DNA of 64,000 bases, from positions 8,395,501-8,459,500 of the forward strand of contig OX387610.1 of assembly GCA_947568835.1 (NCBI GenBank), read 5' to 3'. Below the pieces are notes generated by a model. It saw nothing but the letters and a program-made list of their open reading frames with translations. It was not told where the DNA came from and did not search any database. Within the stretch, counting starts at the first letter, position 1; each line of letters starts with the position of its first letter. A program made the position numbers and the translations under genes. The stretch is from Protonemura montana (taxonomy: Eukaryota; Arthropoda; Insecta; Plecoptera; Nemouridae). Shown in pieces: positions 10,139-24,396 of the stretch.

Positions 10139-10288
10139 GTGAATGGTTGGTATTCTTTGTTGTAAGTATAAATTGCTAAACTATGAAGAAGAGAATCATT
10201 TTAGAAATTACGGGCCATATTGGTAACTTTAGGCCAGAATAATTTCGTTAGCAGTTAAGTTGGTTTATTTCCCGCTTCAATAACCTGT

Positions 10289-12052
10289 GGTTCGTAGCTC
10301 TCAGGTAATCGCCGTGCTTCGTATCGCAGAGGTACAGCGTTCGATTCCAAGCTCAGCTGCTTTTTGGTTTCTTACCATCGAACGAGATAGCACTTGACCA
10401 AATATGAAAAATTATTACAAGTCCATTGTGTTGTACCAATTTCTGCCAACAGGTGGCTCTGATGCTAGTTTTGTACTTAACTCTAATTCCCATTCCCATA
10501 TACTTGATGCTAGACGTAGGAGCTGCACACGGGGTATAGGTGGGGTTTGGGGTCGTGGGAACGGCCCGCAAAACTGGCGGGCGCGACTGGCGCGAAGCGC
10601 CAGGAGCGCCCGGCAGTTTTGCTACTGTCTTTAACATACGCCCAAAAACAAAAAAAAAAGATGCTAGTGTGCTGAGGAACAAACGTGATTCGAACCGGGT
10701 ATATCGACAAACCTTGTTCTTGTGATCGATGAATTCGATGCCTTAGTCCACACGACCAAGCGTTCACATGCGGTTAACGTCGTATTTTTTATATATCTAA
10801 GTCTCCAAATTCCAGTTATCACTGGCAAATGTTCGTTGTCGTATCCCAGCAGTAAAATTGTTCCTCCGTCGAGTGGATTCGATCCATGTACCGGATAATT
10901 TTGATGCAACCAAAGCAGCCACAACACCATTGTGCCACGCAGACGGCCATACATTATGATGAAATATGAACCTATTTGAATTTCATGTTTGAAAACCGGG
11001 TACACTGAATAGGTACAAGACATCGGCTGCACTTTCTGTTTAATTCGGCTAAGAACCGCATTCCCGATCCGGTCATCTATCGTTCAAAAATTTGTCTTAT
11101 ATTGTGGACGTTTATAAGTCATCCTTGCAAGCAAGAGCTAGACCCGGCCGCCACAAATAGCAGTTGCAGAAGCATTCGGCAACTCACAAATATGGGCTTT
11201 CACCATTCGACACGATCGATATTTAATAGGCTAGCATAACAACCCGACAGGCAAAACGCCAGGAGCAGCCCATTGCTCCTTGGCATGACTCCTACTTACT
11301 CATATTTGTATAGTTTCACCGAACACGCATTCGTGTTAAGACGTAATGTGACCCCCAGCGCTGTCTGTTGGATATTTAATGTACTACGATATTTTCCAAA
11401 TATTATTTTTTCGTTTACTCATGTAGTAAATATCCAAAATACAATATTCAAATCCAATATAATATTTTATTTTTTATATTCATAACTTTCATGCATCTAA
11501 CATAATATCCAACAGATTGCGCTGGGGGTCATGGTGCGACTTAACACGTACGCATGTTCATTGAAACATGTACCAATATCCGAACCTGGAGGCCCTATAA
11601 TCGGGCAATAGAGTTCGACTGGCGTTCCTCCGGTCGGGCTGTTATCCAAGCATTATCACGCTAGATCTTGCTAAATGGTGAAGGACACAACTCATTTTGT
11701 GGCTGAGTGCCGCCACGCCGGATGGGCAAGGGCAAGTTCTTCTATCTCGGCGCTAATGCGGGTTTTATCTTATCGCATAATACGTCTAGATACTTGACCA
11801 TACTACTTATTACGAAAAAAAAAAAACAGTATAGGGTGGGGATCGAACGCGGGTCTTGCCGTACTGCGTTCGAACACGTTAACCGCTCGACCACGAGAGC
11901 AGGTGAATGGTTGGTATTCTTTGTTGTAAGTATAAATTGCTAAACTATGAAGAAGAGAATCATTTTAGAAATTACGGGCCATATTGGTAACTTTAGGCCA
12001 GAATAATTTCGTTAGCAGTTAAGTTGGTTTATTTCCCGCTTCAATAACCTGT
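10289..12052. repeat. array unit 2 (1764 bp; markers A / a / 12A)
   Basis: No difference from unit 1 was seen at the marker sites or in its translated frames. Confidence 0.95.
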
Positions 12053-13815
12053 GGTTCGTAGCTCTCAGGTAATCGCCGTGCTTCGTATCGCAGAGGTACA
12101 GCGTTCGATTCCAAGCTCAGCTGCTTTTTGGTTTCTTACCATCGAACGAGATAGCACTTGACCAAATATGAAAAATTATTACAAGTCCATTGTGTTGTAC
12201 CAATTTCTGCCAACAGGTGGCTCTGATGCTAGTTTTGTACTTAACTCTAATTCCCATTCCCATATACTTGATGCTAGACGTAGGAGCTGCACACGGGGTA
12301 TAGGTGGGGTTTGGGGTCGTGGGAACGGCCCGCAAAACTGGCGGGCGCGACTGGCGCGAAGCGCCAGGAGCGCCCGGCAGTTTTGCTACTGTCTTTAACA
12401 TACGCCCAAAAACAAAAAAAAAAGATGCTAGTGTGCTGAGGAACAAACGTGATTCGAACCGGGTATATCGACAAACCTTGTTCTTGTGATCGATGAATTC
12501 GATGCCTTAGTCCACACGACCAAGCGTTCACATGCGGTTAACGTCGTATTTTTTATATATCTAAGTCTCCAAATTCCAGTTATCACTGGCAAATGTTCGT
12601 TGTCGTATCCCAGCAGTAAAATTGTTCCTCCGTCGAGTGGATTCGATCCATGTACCGGATAATTTTGATGCAACCAAAGCAGCCACAACACCATTGTGCC
12701 ACGCAGACGGCCATACATTATGATGAAATATGAACCTATTTGAATTTCATGTTTGAAAACCGGGTACACTGAATAGGTACAAGACATCGGCTGCACTTTC
12801 TGTTTAATTCGGCTAAGAACCGCATTCCCGATCCGGTCATCTATCGTTCAAAAATTTGTCTTATATTGTGGACGTTTATAAGTCATCCTTGCAAGCAAGA
12901 GCTAGACCCGGCCGCCACAAATAGCAGTTGCAGAAGCATTCGGCAACTCACAAATATGGGCTTTCACCATTCGACACGATCGATATTTAATAGGCTAGCA
13001 TAACAACCCGACAGGCAAAACGCCAGGAGCAGCCCATTGCTCCTTGGCATGACTCCTACTTACTCATATTTGTATAGTTTCACCGAACACGCATTCGTGT
13101 TAAGACGTAATGTGACCCCCAGCGCTGTCTGTTGGATATTTAATGTACTACGATATTTTCCAAATATTATTTTTTCGTTTACTCATGTAGTAAATATCCA
13201 AAATACAATATTCAAATCCAATATAATATTTTATTTTTTATATTCATAACTTTCATGCATCTAACATAATATCCAACAGATTGCGCTGGGGGTCATGGTG
13301 CGACTTAACACGTACGCATGTTCATTGAAACATGTACCAATATCCGAACCTGGAGGCCCTATAATCGGGCAATAGAGTTCGACTGGCGTTCCTCCGGTCG
13401 GGCTGTTATCCAAGCATTATCACGCTAGATCTTGCTAAATGGTGAAGGACACAACTCATTTTGTGGCTGAGTGCCGCCACGCCGGATGGGCAAGGGCAAG
13501 TTCTTCTATCTCGGCGCTAATGCGGGTTTTATCTTATCGCATAATACGTCTAGATACTTGACCATACTACTTATTACGAAAAAAAAAAACAGTATAGGGT
13601 GGGGATCGAACGCGGGTCTTGCCGTACTGCGTTCGAACACGTTAACCGCTCGACCACGAGAGCAGGTGAATGGTTGGTATTCTTTGTTGTAAGTATAAAT
13701 TGCTAAACTATGAAGAAGAGAATCATTTTAGAAATTACGGGCCATATTGGTAACTTTAGGCCAGAATAATTTCGTTAGCAGTTAAGTTGGTTTATTTCCC
13801 GCTTCAATAACCTGT
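12053..13815. repeat. array unit 3 (1763 bp; markers A / a / 11A)
   Basis: First unit with the 11-A run. Confidence 0.95.
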
Positions 13816-15579
13816 GGTTCGTAGCTCTCAGGTAATCGCCGTGCTTCGTATCGCAGAGGTACAGCGTTCGATTCCAAGCTCAGCTGCTTTTTGGTTTCTT
13901 ACCATCGAACGAGATAGCACTTGACCAAATATGAAAAATTATTACAAGTCCATTGTGTTGTACCAATTTCTGCCAACAGGTGGCTCTGATGCTAGTTTTG
14001 TACTTAACTCTAATTCCCATTCCCATATACTTGATGCTAGACGTAGGAGCTGCACACGGGGTATAGGTGGGGTTTGGGGTCGTGGGAACGGCCCGCAAAA
14101 CTGGCGGGCGCGACTGGCGCGAAGCGCCAGGAGCGCCCGGCAGTTTTGCTACTGTCTTTAACATACGCCCAAAAACAAAAAAAAAAGATGCTAGTGTGCT
14201 GAGGAACAAACGTGATTCGAACCGGGTATATCGACAAACCTTGTTCTTGTGATCGATGAATTCGATGCCTTAGTCCACACGACCAAGCGTTCACATGCGG
14301 TTAACGTCGTATTTTTTATATATCTAAGTCTCCAAATTCCAGTTATCACTGGCAAATGTTCGTTGTCGTATCCCAGCAGTAAAATTGTTCCTCCGTCGAG
14401 TGGATTCGATCCATGTACCGGATAATTTTGATGCAACCAAAGCAGCCACAACACCATTGTGCCACGCAGACGGCCATACATTATGATGAAATATGAACCT
14501 ATTTGAATTTCATGTTTGAAAACCGGGTACACTGAATAGGTACAAGACATCGGCTGCACTTTCTGTTTAATTCGGCTAAGAACCGCATTCCCGATCCGGT
14601 CATCTATCGTTCAAAAATTTGTCTTATATTGTGGACGTTTATAAGTCATCCTTGCAAGCAAGAGCTAGACCCGGCCGCCACAAATAGCAGTTGCAGAAGC
14701 ATTCGGCAACTCACAAATATGGGCTTTCACCATTCGACACGATCGATATTTAATAGGCTAGCATAACAACCCGACAGGCAAAACGCCAGGAGCAGCCCAT
14801 TGCTCCTTGGCATGACTCCTACTTACTCATATTTGTATAGTTTCACCGAACACGCATTCGTGTTAAGACGTAATGTGACCCCCAGCGCTGTCTGTTGGAT
14901 ATTTAATGTACTACGATATTTTCCAAATATTATTTTTTCGTTTACTCATGTAGTAAATATCCAAAATACAATATTCAAATCCAATATAATATTTTATTTT
15001 TTATATTCATAACTTTCATGCATCTAACATAATATCCAACAGATTGCGCTGGGGGTCATGGTGCGACTTAACACGTACGCATGTTCATTGAAACATGTAC
15101 CAATATCCGAACCTGGAGGCCCTATAATCGGGCAATAGAGTTCGACTGGCGTTCCTCCGGTCGGGCTGTTATCCAAGCATTATCACGCTAGATCTTGCTA
15201 AATGGTGAAGGACACAACTCATTTTGTGGCTGAGTGCCGCCACGCCGGATGGGCAAGGGCAAGTTCTTCTATCTCGGCGCTAATGCGGGTTTTATCTTAT
15301 CGCATAATACGTCTAGATACTTGACCATACTACTTATTACGAAAAAAAAAAAACAGTATAGGGTGGGGATCGAACGCGGGTCTTGCCGTACTGCGTTCGA
15401 ACACGTTAACCGCTCGACCACGAGAGCAGGTGAATGGTTGGTATTCTTTGTTGTAAGTATAAATTGCTAAACTATGAAGAAGAGAATCATTTTAGAAATT
15501 ACGGGCCATATTGGTAACTTTAGGCCAGAATAATTTCGTTAGCAGTTAAGTTGGTTTATTTCCCGCTTCAATAACCTGT
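13816..15579. repeat. array unit 4 (1764 bp; markers A / a / 12A)
   Basis: Start of the strict alternation of two unit types. Confidence 0.95.
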
Positions 15580-17342
15580 GGTTCGTAGCTCTCAGGTAAT
15601 CGCCGTGCTTCGTATCGCAGAGGTACAGCGTTCGATTCCAGGCTCAGCTGCTTTTTGGTTTCTTACCATCGAACGAGATAGCACTTGACCAAATATGAAA
15701 AATTATTACAAGTCCATTGTGTTGTACCAATTTCTGCCAACAGGTGGCTCTGATGCTAGTTTTGTACTTAACTCTAATTCCCATTCCCATATACTTGATG
15801 CTAGACGTAGGAGCTGCACACGGGGTATAGGTGGGGTTTGGGGTCGTGGGAACGGCCCGCAAAACTGGCGGGCGCGACTGGCGCGAAGCGCCAGGAGCGC
15901 CCGGCAGTTTTGCTACTGTCTTTAACATACGCCCAAAAACAAAAAAAAAAGATGCTAGTGTGCTGAGGAACAAACGTGATTCGAACCGGGTATATCGACA
16001 AACCTTGTTCTTGTGATCGATGAATTCGATGCCTTAGTCCACACGACCAAGCGTTCACATGCGGTTAACGTCGTATTTTTTATATATCTAAGTCTCCAAA
16101 TTCCAGTTCTCACTGGCAAATGTTCGTTGTCGTATCCCAGCAGTAAAATTGTTCCTCCGTCGAGTGGATTCGATCCATGTACCGGATAATTTTGATGCAA
16201 CCAAAGCAGCCACAACACCATTGTGCCACGCAGACGGCCATACATTATGATGAAATATGAACCTATTTGAATTTCATGTTTGAAAACCGGGTACACTGAA
16301 TAGGTACAAGACATCGGCTGCACTTTCTGTTTAATTCGGCTAAGAACCGCATTCCCGATCCGGTCATCTATCGTTCAAAAATTTGTCTTATATTGTGGAC
16401 GTTTATAAGTCATCCTTGCAAGCAAGAGCTAGACCCGGCCGCCACAAATAGCAGTTGCAGAAGCATTCGGCAACTCACAAATATGGGCTTTCACCATTCG
16501 ACACGATCGATATTTAATAGGCTAGCATAACAACCCGACAGGCAAAACGCCAGGAGCAGCCCATTGCTCCTTGGCATGACTCCTACTTACTCATATTTGT
16601 ATAGTTTCACCGAACACGCATTCGTGTTAAGACGTAATGTGACCCCCAGCGCTGTCTGTTGGATATTTAATGTACTACGATATTTTCCAAATATTATTTT
16701 TTCGTTTACTCATGTAGTAAATATCCAAAATACAATATTCAAATCCAATATAATATTTTATTTTTTATATTCATAACTTTCATGCATCTAACATAATATC
16801 CAACAGATTGCGCTGGGGGTCATGGTGCGACTTAACACGTACGCATGTTCATTGAAACATGTACCAATATCCGAACCTGGAGGCCCTATAATCGGGCAAT
16901 AGAGTTCGACTGGCGTTCCTCCGGTCGGGCTGTTATCCAAGCATTATCACGCTAGATCTTGCTAAATGGTGAAGGACACAACTCATTTTGTGGCTGAGTG
17001 CCGCCACGCCGGATGGGCAAGGGCAAGTTCTTCTATCTCGGCGCTAATGCGGGTTTTATCTTATCGCATAATACGTCTAGATACTTGACCATACTACTTA
17101 TTACGAAAAAAAAAAACAGTATAGGGTGGGGATCGAACGCGGGTCTTGCCGTACTGCGTTCGAACACGTTAACCGCTCGACCACGAGAGCAGGTGAATGG
17201 TTGGTATTCTTTGTTGTAAGTATAAATTGCTAAACTATGAAGAAGAGAATCATTTTAGAAATTACGGGCCATATTGGTAACTTTAGGCCAGAATAATTTC
17301 GTTAGCAGTTAAGTTGGTTTATTTCCCGCTTCAATAACCTGT
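15580..17342. repeat. array unit 5 (1763 bp; markers G / c / 11A)
   Basis: Second unit type; differs from unit 4 at all three markers. Confidence 0.95.
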
Positions 17343-19106
17343 GGTTCGTAGCTCTCAGGTAATCGCCGTGCTTCGTATCGCAGAGGTACAGCGTTCGATT
17401 CCAAGCTCAGCTGCTTTTTGGTTTCTTACCATCGAACGAGATAGCACTTGACCAAATATGAAAAATTATTACAAGTCCATTGTGTTGTACCAATTTCTGC
17501 CAACAGGTGGCTCTGATGCTAGTTTTGTACTTAACTCTAATTCCCATTCCCATATACTTGATGCTAGACGTAGGAGCTGCACACGGGGTATAGGTGGGGT
17601 TTGGGGTCGTGGGAACGGCCCGCAAAACTGGCGGGCGCGACTGGCGCGAAGCGCCAGGAGCGCCCGGCAGTTTTGCTACTGTCTTTAACATACGCCCAAA
17701 AACAAAAAAAAAAGATGCTAGTGTGCTGAGGAACAAACGTGATTCGAACCGGGTATATCGACAAACCTTGTTCTTGTGATCGATGAATTCGATGCCTTAG
17801 TCCACACGACCAAGCGTTCACATGCGGTTAACGTCGTATTTTTTATATATCTAAGTCTCCAAATTCCAGTTATCACTGGCAAATGTTCGTTGTCGTATCC
17901 CAGCAGTAAAATTGTTCCTCCGTCGAGTGGATTCGATCCATGTACCGGATAATTTTGATGCAACCAAAGCAGCCACAACACCATTGTGCCACGCAGACGG
18001 CCATACATTATGATGAAATATGAACCTATTTGAATTTCATGTTTGAAAACCGGGTACACTGAATAGGTACAAGACATCGGCTGCACTTTCTGTTTAATTC
18101 GGCTAAGAACCGCATTCCCGATCCGGTCATCTATCGTTCAAAAATTTGTCTTATATTGTGGACGTTTATAAGTCATCCTTGCAAGCAAGAGCTAGACCCG
18201 GCCGCCACAAATAGCAGTTGCAGAAGCATTCGGCAACTCACAAATATGGGCTTTCACCATTCGACACGATCGATATTTAATAGGCTAGCATAACAACCCG
18301 ACAGGCAAAACGCCAGGAGCAGCCCATTGCTCCTTGGCATGACTCCTACTTACTCATATTTGTATAGTTTCACCGAACACGCATTCGTGTTAAGACGTAA
18401 TGTGACCCCCAGCGCTGTCTGTTGGATATTTAATGTACTACGATATTTTCCAAATATTATTTTTTCGTTTACTCATGTAGTAAATATCCAAAATACAATA
18501 TTCAAATCCAATATAATATTTTATTTTTTATATTCATAACTTTCATGCATCTAACATAATATCCAACAGATTGCGCTGGGGGTCATGGTGCGACTTAACA
18601 CGTACGCATGTTCATTGAAACATGTACCAATATCCGAACCTGGAGGCCCTATAATCGGGCAATAGAGTTCGACTGGCGTTCCTCCGGTCGGGCTGTTATC
18701 CAAGCATTATCACGCTAGATCTTGCTAAATGGTGAAGGACACAACTCATTTTGTGGCTGAGTGCCGCCACGCCGGATGGGCAAGGGCAAGTTCTTCTATC
18801 TCGGCGCTAATGCGGGTTTTATCTTATCGCATAATACGTCTAGATACTTGACCATACTACTTATTACGAAAAAAAAAAAACAGTATAGGGTGGGGATCGA
18901 ACGCGGGTCTTGCCGTACTGCGTTCGAACACGTTAACCGCTCGACCACGAGAGCAGGTGAATGGTTGGTATTCTTTGTTGTAAGTATAAATTGCTAAACT
19001 ATGAAGAAGAGAATCATTTTAGAAATTACGGGCCATATTGGTAACTTTAGGCCAGAATAATTTCGTTAGCAGTTAAGTTGGTTTATTTCCCGCTTCAATA
19101 ACCTGT
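17343..19106. repeat. array unit 6 (1764 bp; markers A / a / 12A)
   Basis: First type again. Confidence 0.95.
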
Positions 19107-20869
19107 GGTTCGTAGCTCTCAGGTAATCGCCGTGCTTCGTATCGCAGAGGTACAGCGTTCGATTCCAGGCTCAGCTGCTTTTTGGTTTCTTACCATCGAA
19201 CGAGATAGCACTTGACCAAATATGAAAAATTATTACAAGTCCATTGTGTTGTACCAATTTCTGCCAACAGGTGGCTCTGATGCTAGTTTTGTACTTAACT
19301 CTAATTCCCATTCCCATATACTTGATGCTAGACGTAGGAGCTGCACACGGGGTATAGGTGGGGTTTGGGGTCGTGGGAACGGCCCGCAAAACTGGCGGGC
19401 GCGACTGGCGCGAAGCGCCAGGAGCGCCCGGCAGTTTTGCTACTGTCTTTAACATACGCCCAAAAACAAAAAAAAAAGATGCTAGTGTGCTGAGGAACAA
19501 ACGTGATTCGAACCGGGTATATCGACAAACCTTGTTCTTGTGATCGATGAATTCGATGCCTTAGTCCACACGACCAAGCGTTCACATGCGGTTAACGTCG
19601 TATTTTTTATATATCTAAGTCTCCAAATTCCAGTTATCACTGGCAAATGTTCGTTGTCGTATCCCAGCAGTAAAATTGTTCCTCCGTCGAGTGGATTCGA
19701 TCCATGTACCGGATAATTTTGATGCAACCAAAGCAGCCACAACACCATTGTGCCACGCAGACGGCCATACATTATGATGAAATATGAACCTATTTGAATT
19801 TCATGTTTGAAAACCGGGTACACTGAATAGGTACAAGACATCGGCTGCACTTTCTGTTTAATTCGGCTAAGAACCGCATTCCCGATCCGGTCATCTATCG
19901 TTCAAAAATTTGTCTTATATTGTGGACGTTTATAAGTCATCCTTGCAAGCAAGAGCTAGACCCGGCCGCCACAAATAGCAGTTGCAGAAGCATTCGGCAA
20001 CTCACAAATATGGGCTTTCACCATTCGACACGATCGATATTTAATAGGCTAGCATAACAACCCGACAGGCAAAACGCCAGGAGCAGCCCATTGCTCCTTG
20101 GCATGACTCCTACTTACTCATATTTGTATAGTTTCACCGAACACGCATTCGTGTTAAGACGTAATGTGACCCCCAGCGCTGTCTGTTGGATATTTAATGT
20201 ACTACGATATTTTCCAAATATTATTTTTTCGTTTACTCATGTAGTAAATATCCAAAATACAATATTCAAATCCAATATAATATTTTATTTTTTATATTCA
20301 TAACTTTCATGCATCTAACATAATATCCAACAGATTGCGCTGGGGGTCATGGTGCGACTTAACACGTACGCATGTTCATTGAAACATGTACCAATATCCG
20401 AACCTGGAGGCCCTATAATCGGGCAATAGAGTTCGACTGGCGTTCCTCCGGTCGGGCTGTTATCCAAGCATTATCACGCTAGATCTTGCTAAATGGTGAA
20501 GGACACAACTCATTTTGTGGCTGAGTGCCGCCACGCCGGATGGGCAAGGGCAAGTTCTTCTATCTCGGCGCTAATGCGGGTTTTATCTTATCGCATAATA
20601 CGTCTAGATACTTGACCATACTACTTATTACGAAAAAAAAAAACAGTATAGGGTGGGGATCGAACGCGGGTCTTGCCGTACTGCGTTCGAACACGTTAAC
20701 CGCTCGACCACGAGAGCAGGTGAATGGTTGGTATTCTTTGTTGTAAGTATAAATTGCTAAACTATGAAGAAGAGAATCATTTTAGAAATTACGGGCCATA
20801 TTGGTAACTTTAGGCCAGAATAATTTCGTTAGCAGTTAAGTTGGTTTATTTCCCGCTTCAATAACCTGT
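19107..20869. repeat. array unit 7 (1763 bp; markers G / a / 11A)
   Basis: Second type, but it lacks the 'c' marker that units 5, 9 and 11 share. Confidence 0.95.
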
Positions 20870-22633
20870 GGTTCGTAGCTCTCAGGTAATCGCCGTGCTT
20901 CGTATCGCAGAGGTACAGCGTTCGATTCCAAGCTCAGCTGCTTTTTGGTTTCTTACCATCGAACGAGATAGCACTTGACCAAATATGAAAAATTATTACA
21001 AGTCCATTGTGTTGTACCAATTTCTGCCAACAGGTGGCTCTGATGCTAGTTTTGTACTTAACTCTAATTCCCATTCCCATATACTTGATGCTAGACGTAG
21101 GAGCTGCACACGGGGTATAGGTGGGGTTTGGGGTCGTGGGAACGGCCCGCAAAACTGGCGGGCGCGACTGGCGCGAAGCGCCAGGAGCGCCCGGCAGTTT
21201 TGCTACTGTCTTTAACATACGCCCAAAAACAAAAAAAAAAGATGCTAGTGTGCTGAGGAACAAACGTGATTCGAACCGGGTATATCGACAAACCTTGTTC
21301 TTGTGATCGATGAATTCGATGCCTTAGTCCACACGACCAAGCGTTCACATGCGGTTAACGTCGTATTTTTTATATATCTAAGTCTCCAAATTCCAGTTAT
21401 CACTGGCAAATGTTCGTTGTCGTATCCCAGCAGTAAAATTGTTCCTCCGTCGAGTGGATTCGATCCATGTACCGGATAATTTTGATGCAACCAAAGCAGC
21501 CACAACACCATTGTGCCACGCAGACGGCCATACATTATGATGAAATATGAACCTATTTGAATTTCATGTTTGAAAACCGGGTACACTGAATAGGTACAAG
21601 ACATCGGCTGCACTTTCTGTTTAATTCGGCTAAGAACCGCATTCCCGATCCGGTCATCTATCGTTCAAAAATTTGTCTTATATTGTGGACGTTTATAAGT
21701 CATCCTTGCAAGCAAGAGCTAGACCCGGCCGCCACAAATAGCAGTTGCAGAAGCATTCGGCAACTCACAAATATGGGCTTTCACCATTCGACACGATCGA
21801 TATTTAATAGGCTAGCATAACAACCCGACAGGCAAAACGCCAGGAGCAGCCCATTGCTCCTTGGCATGACTCCTACTTACTCATATTTGTATAGTTTCAC
21901 CGAACACGCATTCGTGTTAAGACGTAATGTGACCCCCAGCGCTGTCTGTTGGATATTTAATGTACTACGATATTTTCCAAATATTATTTTTTCGTTTACT
22001 CATGTAGTAAATATCCAAAATACAATATTCAAATCCAATATAATATTTTATTTTTTATATTCATAACTTTCATGCATCTAACATAATATCCAACAGATTG
22101 CGCTGGGGGTCATGGTGCGACTTAACACGTACGCATGTTCATTGAAACATGTACCAATATCCGAACCTGGAGGCCCTATAATCGGGCAATAGAGTTCGAC
22201 TGGCGTTCCTCCGGTCGGGCTGTTATCCAAGCATTATCACGCTAGATCTTGCTAAATGGTGAAGGACACAACTCATTTTGTGGCTGAGTGCCGCCACGCC
22301 GGATGGGCAAGGGCAAGTTCTTCTATCTCGGCGCTAATGCGGGTTTTATCTTATCGCATAATACGTCTAGATACTTGACCATACTACTTATTACGAAAAA
22401 AAAAAAACAGTATAGGGTGGGGATCGAACGCGGGTCTTGCCGTACTGCGTTCGAACACGTTAACCGCTCGACCACGAGAGCAGGTGAATGGTTGGTATTC
22501 TTTGTTGTAAGTATAAATTGCTAAACTATGAAGAAGAGAATCATTTTAGAAATTACGGGCCATATTGGTAACTTTAGGCCAGAATAATTTCGTTAGCAGT
22601 TAAGTTGGTTTATTTCCCGCTTCAATAACCTGT
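20870..22633. repeat. array unit 8 (1764 bp; markers A / a / 12A)
   Basis: First type. Confidence 0.95.
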
Positions 22634-24396
22634 GGTTCGTAGCTCTCAGGTAATCGCCGTGCTTCGTATCGCAGAGGTACAGCGTTCGATTCCAGGCTCA
22701 GCTGCTTTTTGGTTTCTTACCATCGAACGAGATAGCACTTGACCAAATATGAAAAATTATTACAAGTCCATTGTGTTGTACCAATTTCTGCCAACAGGTG
22801 GCTCTGATGCTAGTTTTGTACTTAACTCTAATTCCCATTCCCATATACTTGATGCTAGACGTAGGAGCTGCACACGGGGTATAGGTGGGGTTTGGGGTCG
22901 TGGGAACGGCCCGCAAAACTGGCGGGCGCGACTGGCGCGAAGCGCCAGGAGCGCCCGGCAGTTTTGCTACTGTCTTTAACATACGCCCAAAAACAAAAAA
23001 AAAAGATGCTAGTGTGCTGAGGAACAAACGTGATTCGAACCGGGTATATCGACAAACCTTGTTCTTGTGATCGATGAATTCGATGCCTTAGTCCACACGA
23101 CCAAGCGTTCACATGCGGTTAACGTCGTATTTTTTATATATCTAAGTCTCCAAATTCCAGTTCTCACTGGCAAATGTTCGTTGTCGTATCCCAGCAGTAA
23201 AATTGTTCCTCCGTCGAGTGGATTCGATCCATGTACCGGATAATTTTGATGCAACCAAAGCAGCCACAACACCATTGTGCCACGCAGACGGCCATACATT
23301 ATGATGAAATATGAACCTATTTGAATTTCATGTTTGAAAACCGGGTACACTGAATAGGTACAAGACATCGGCTGCACTTTCTGTTTAATTCGGCTAAGAA
23401 CCGCATTCCCGATCCGGTCATCTATCGTTCAAAAATTTGTCTTATATTGTGGACGTTTATAAGTCATCCTTGCAAGCAAGAGCTAGACCCGGCCGCCACA
23501 AATAGCAGTTGCAGAAGCATTCGGCAACTCACAAATATGGGCTTTCACCATTCGACACGATCGATATTTAATAGGCTAGCATAACAACCCGACAGGCAAA
23601 ACGCCAGGAGCAGCCCATTGCTCCTTGGCATGACTCCTACTTACTCATATTTGTATAGTTTCACCGAACACGCATTCGTGTTAAGACGTAATGTGACCCC
23701 CAGCGCTGTCTGTTGGATATTTAATGTACTACGATATTTTCCAAATATTATTTTTTCGTTTACTCATGTAGTAAATATCCAAAATACAATATTCAAATCC
23801 AATATAATATTTTATTTTTTATATTCATAACTTTCATGCATCTAACATAATATCCAACAGATTGCGCTGGGGGTCATGGTGCGACTTAACACGTACGCAT
23901 GTTCATTGAAACATGTACCAATATCCGAACCTGGAGGCCCTATAATCGGGCAATAGAGTTCGACTGGCGTTCCTCCGGTCGGGCTGTTATCCAAGCATTA
24001 TCACGCTAGATCTTGCTAAATGGTGAAGGACACAACTCATTTTGTGGCTGAGTGCCGCCACGCCGGATGGGCAAGGGCAAGTTCTTCTATCTCGGCGCTA
24101 ATGCGGGTTTTATCTTATCGCATAATACGTCTAGATACTTGACCATACTACTTATTACGAAAAAAAAAAACAGTATAGGGTGGGGATCGAACGCGGGTCT
24201 TGCCGTACTGCGTTCGAACACGTTAACCGCTCGACCACGAGAGCAGGTGAATGGTTGGTATTCTTTGTTGTAAGTATAAATTGCTAAACTATGAAGAAGA
24301 GAATCATTTTAGAAATTACGGGCCATATTGGTAACTTTAGGCCAGAATAATTTCGTTAGCAGTTAAGTTGGTTTATTTCCCGCTTCAATAACCTGT
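22634..24396. repeat. array unit 9 (1763 bp; markers G / c / 11A)
   Basis: Second type. Confidence 0.95.

Larger units (their letters stand above)
8525..10288. repeat. array unit 1 (1764 bp; markers A / a / 12A)
   Basis: Reference unit. Markers used for comparison: base in ttccaRgctcag (A, 8586), base in cagttMtcac (a), length of the A-run before cagtatag (12). Confidence 0.95.
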
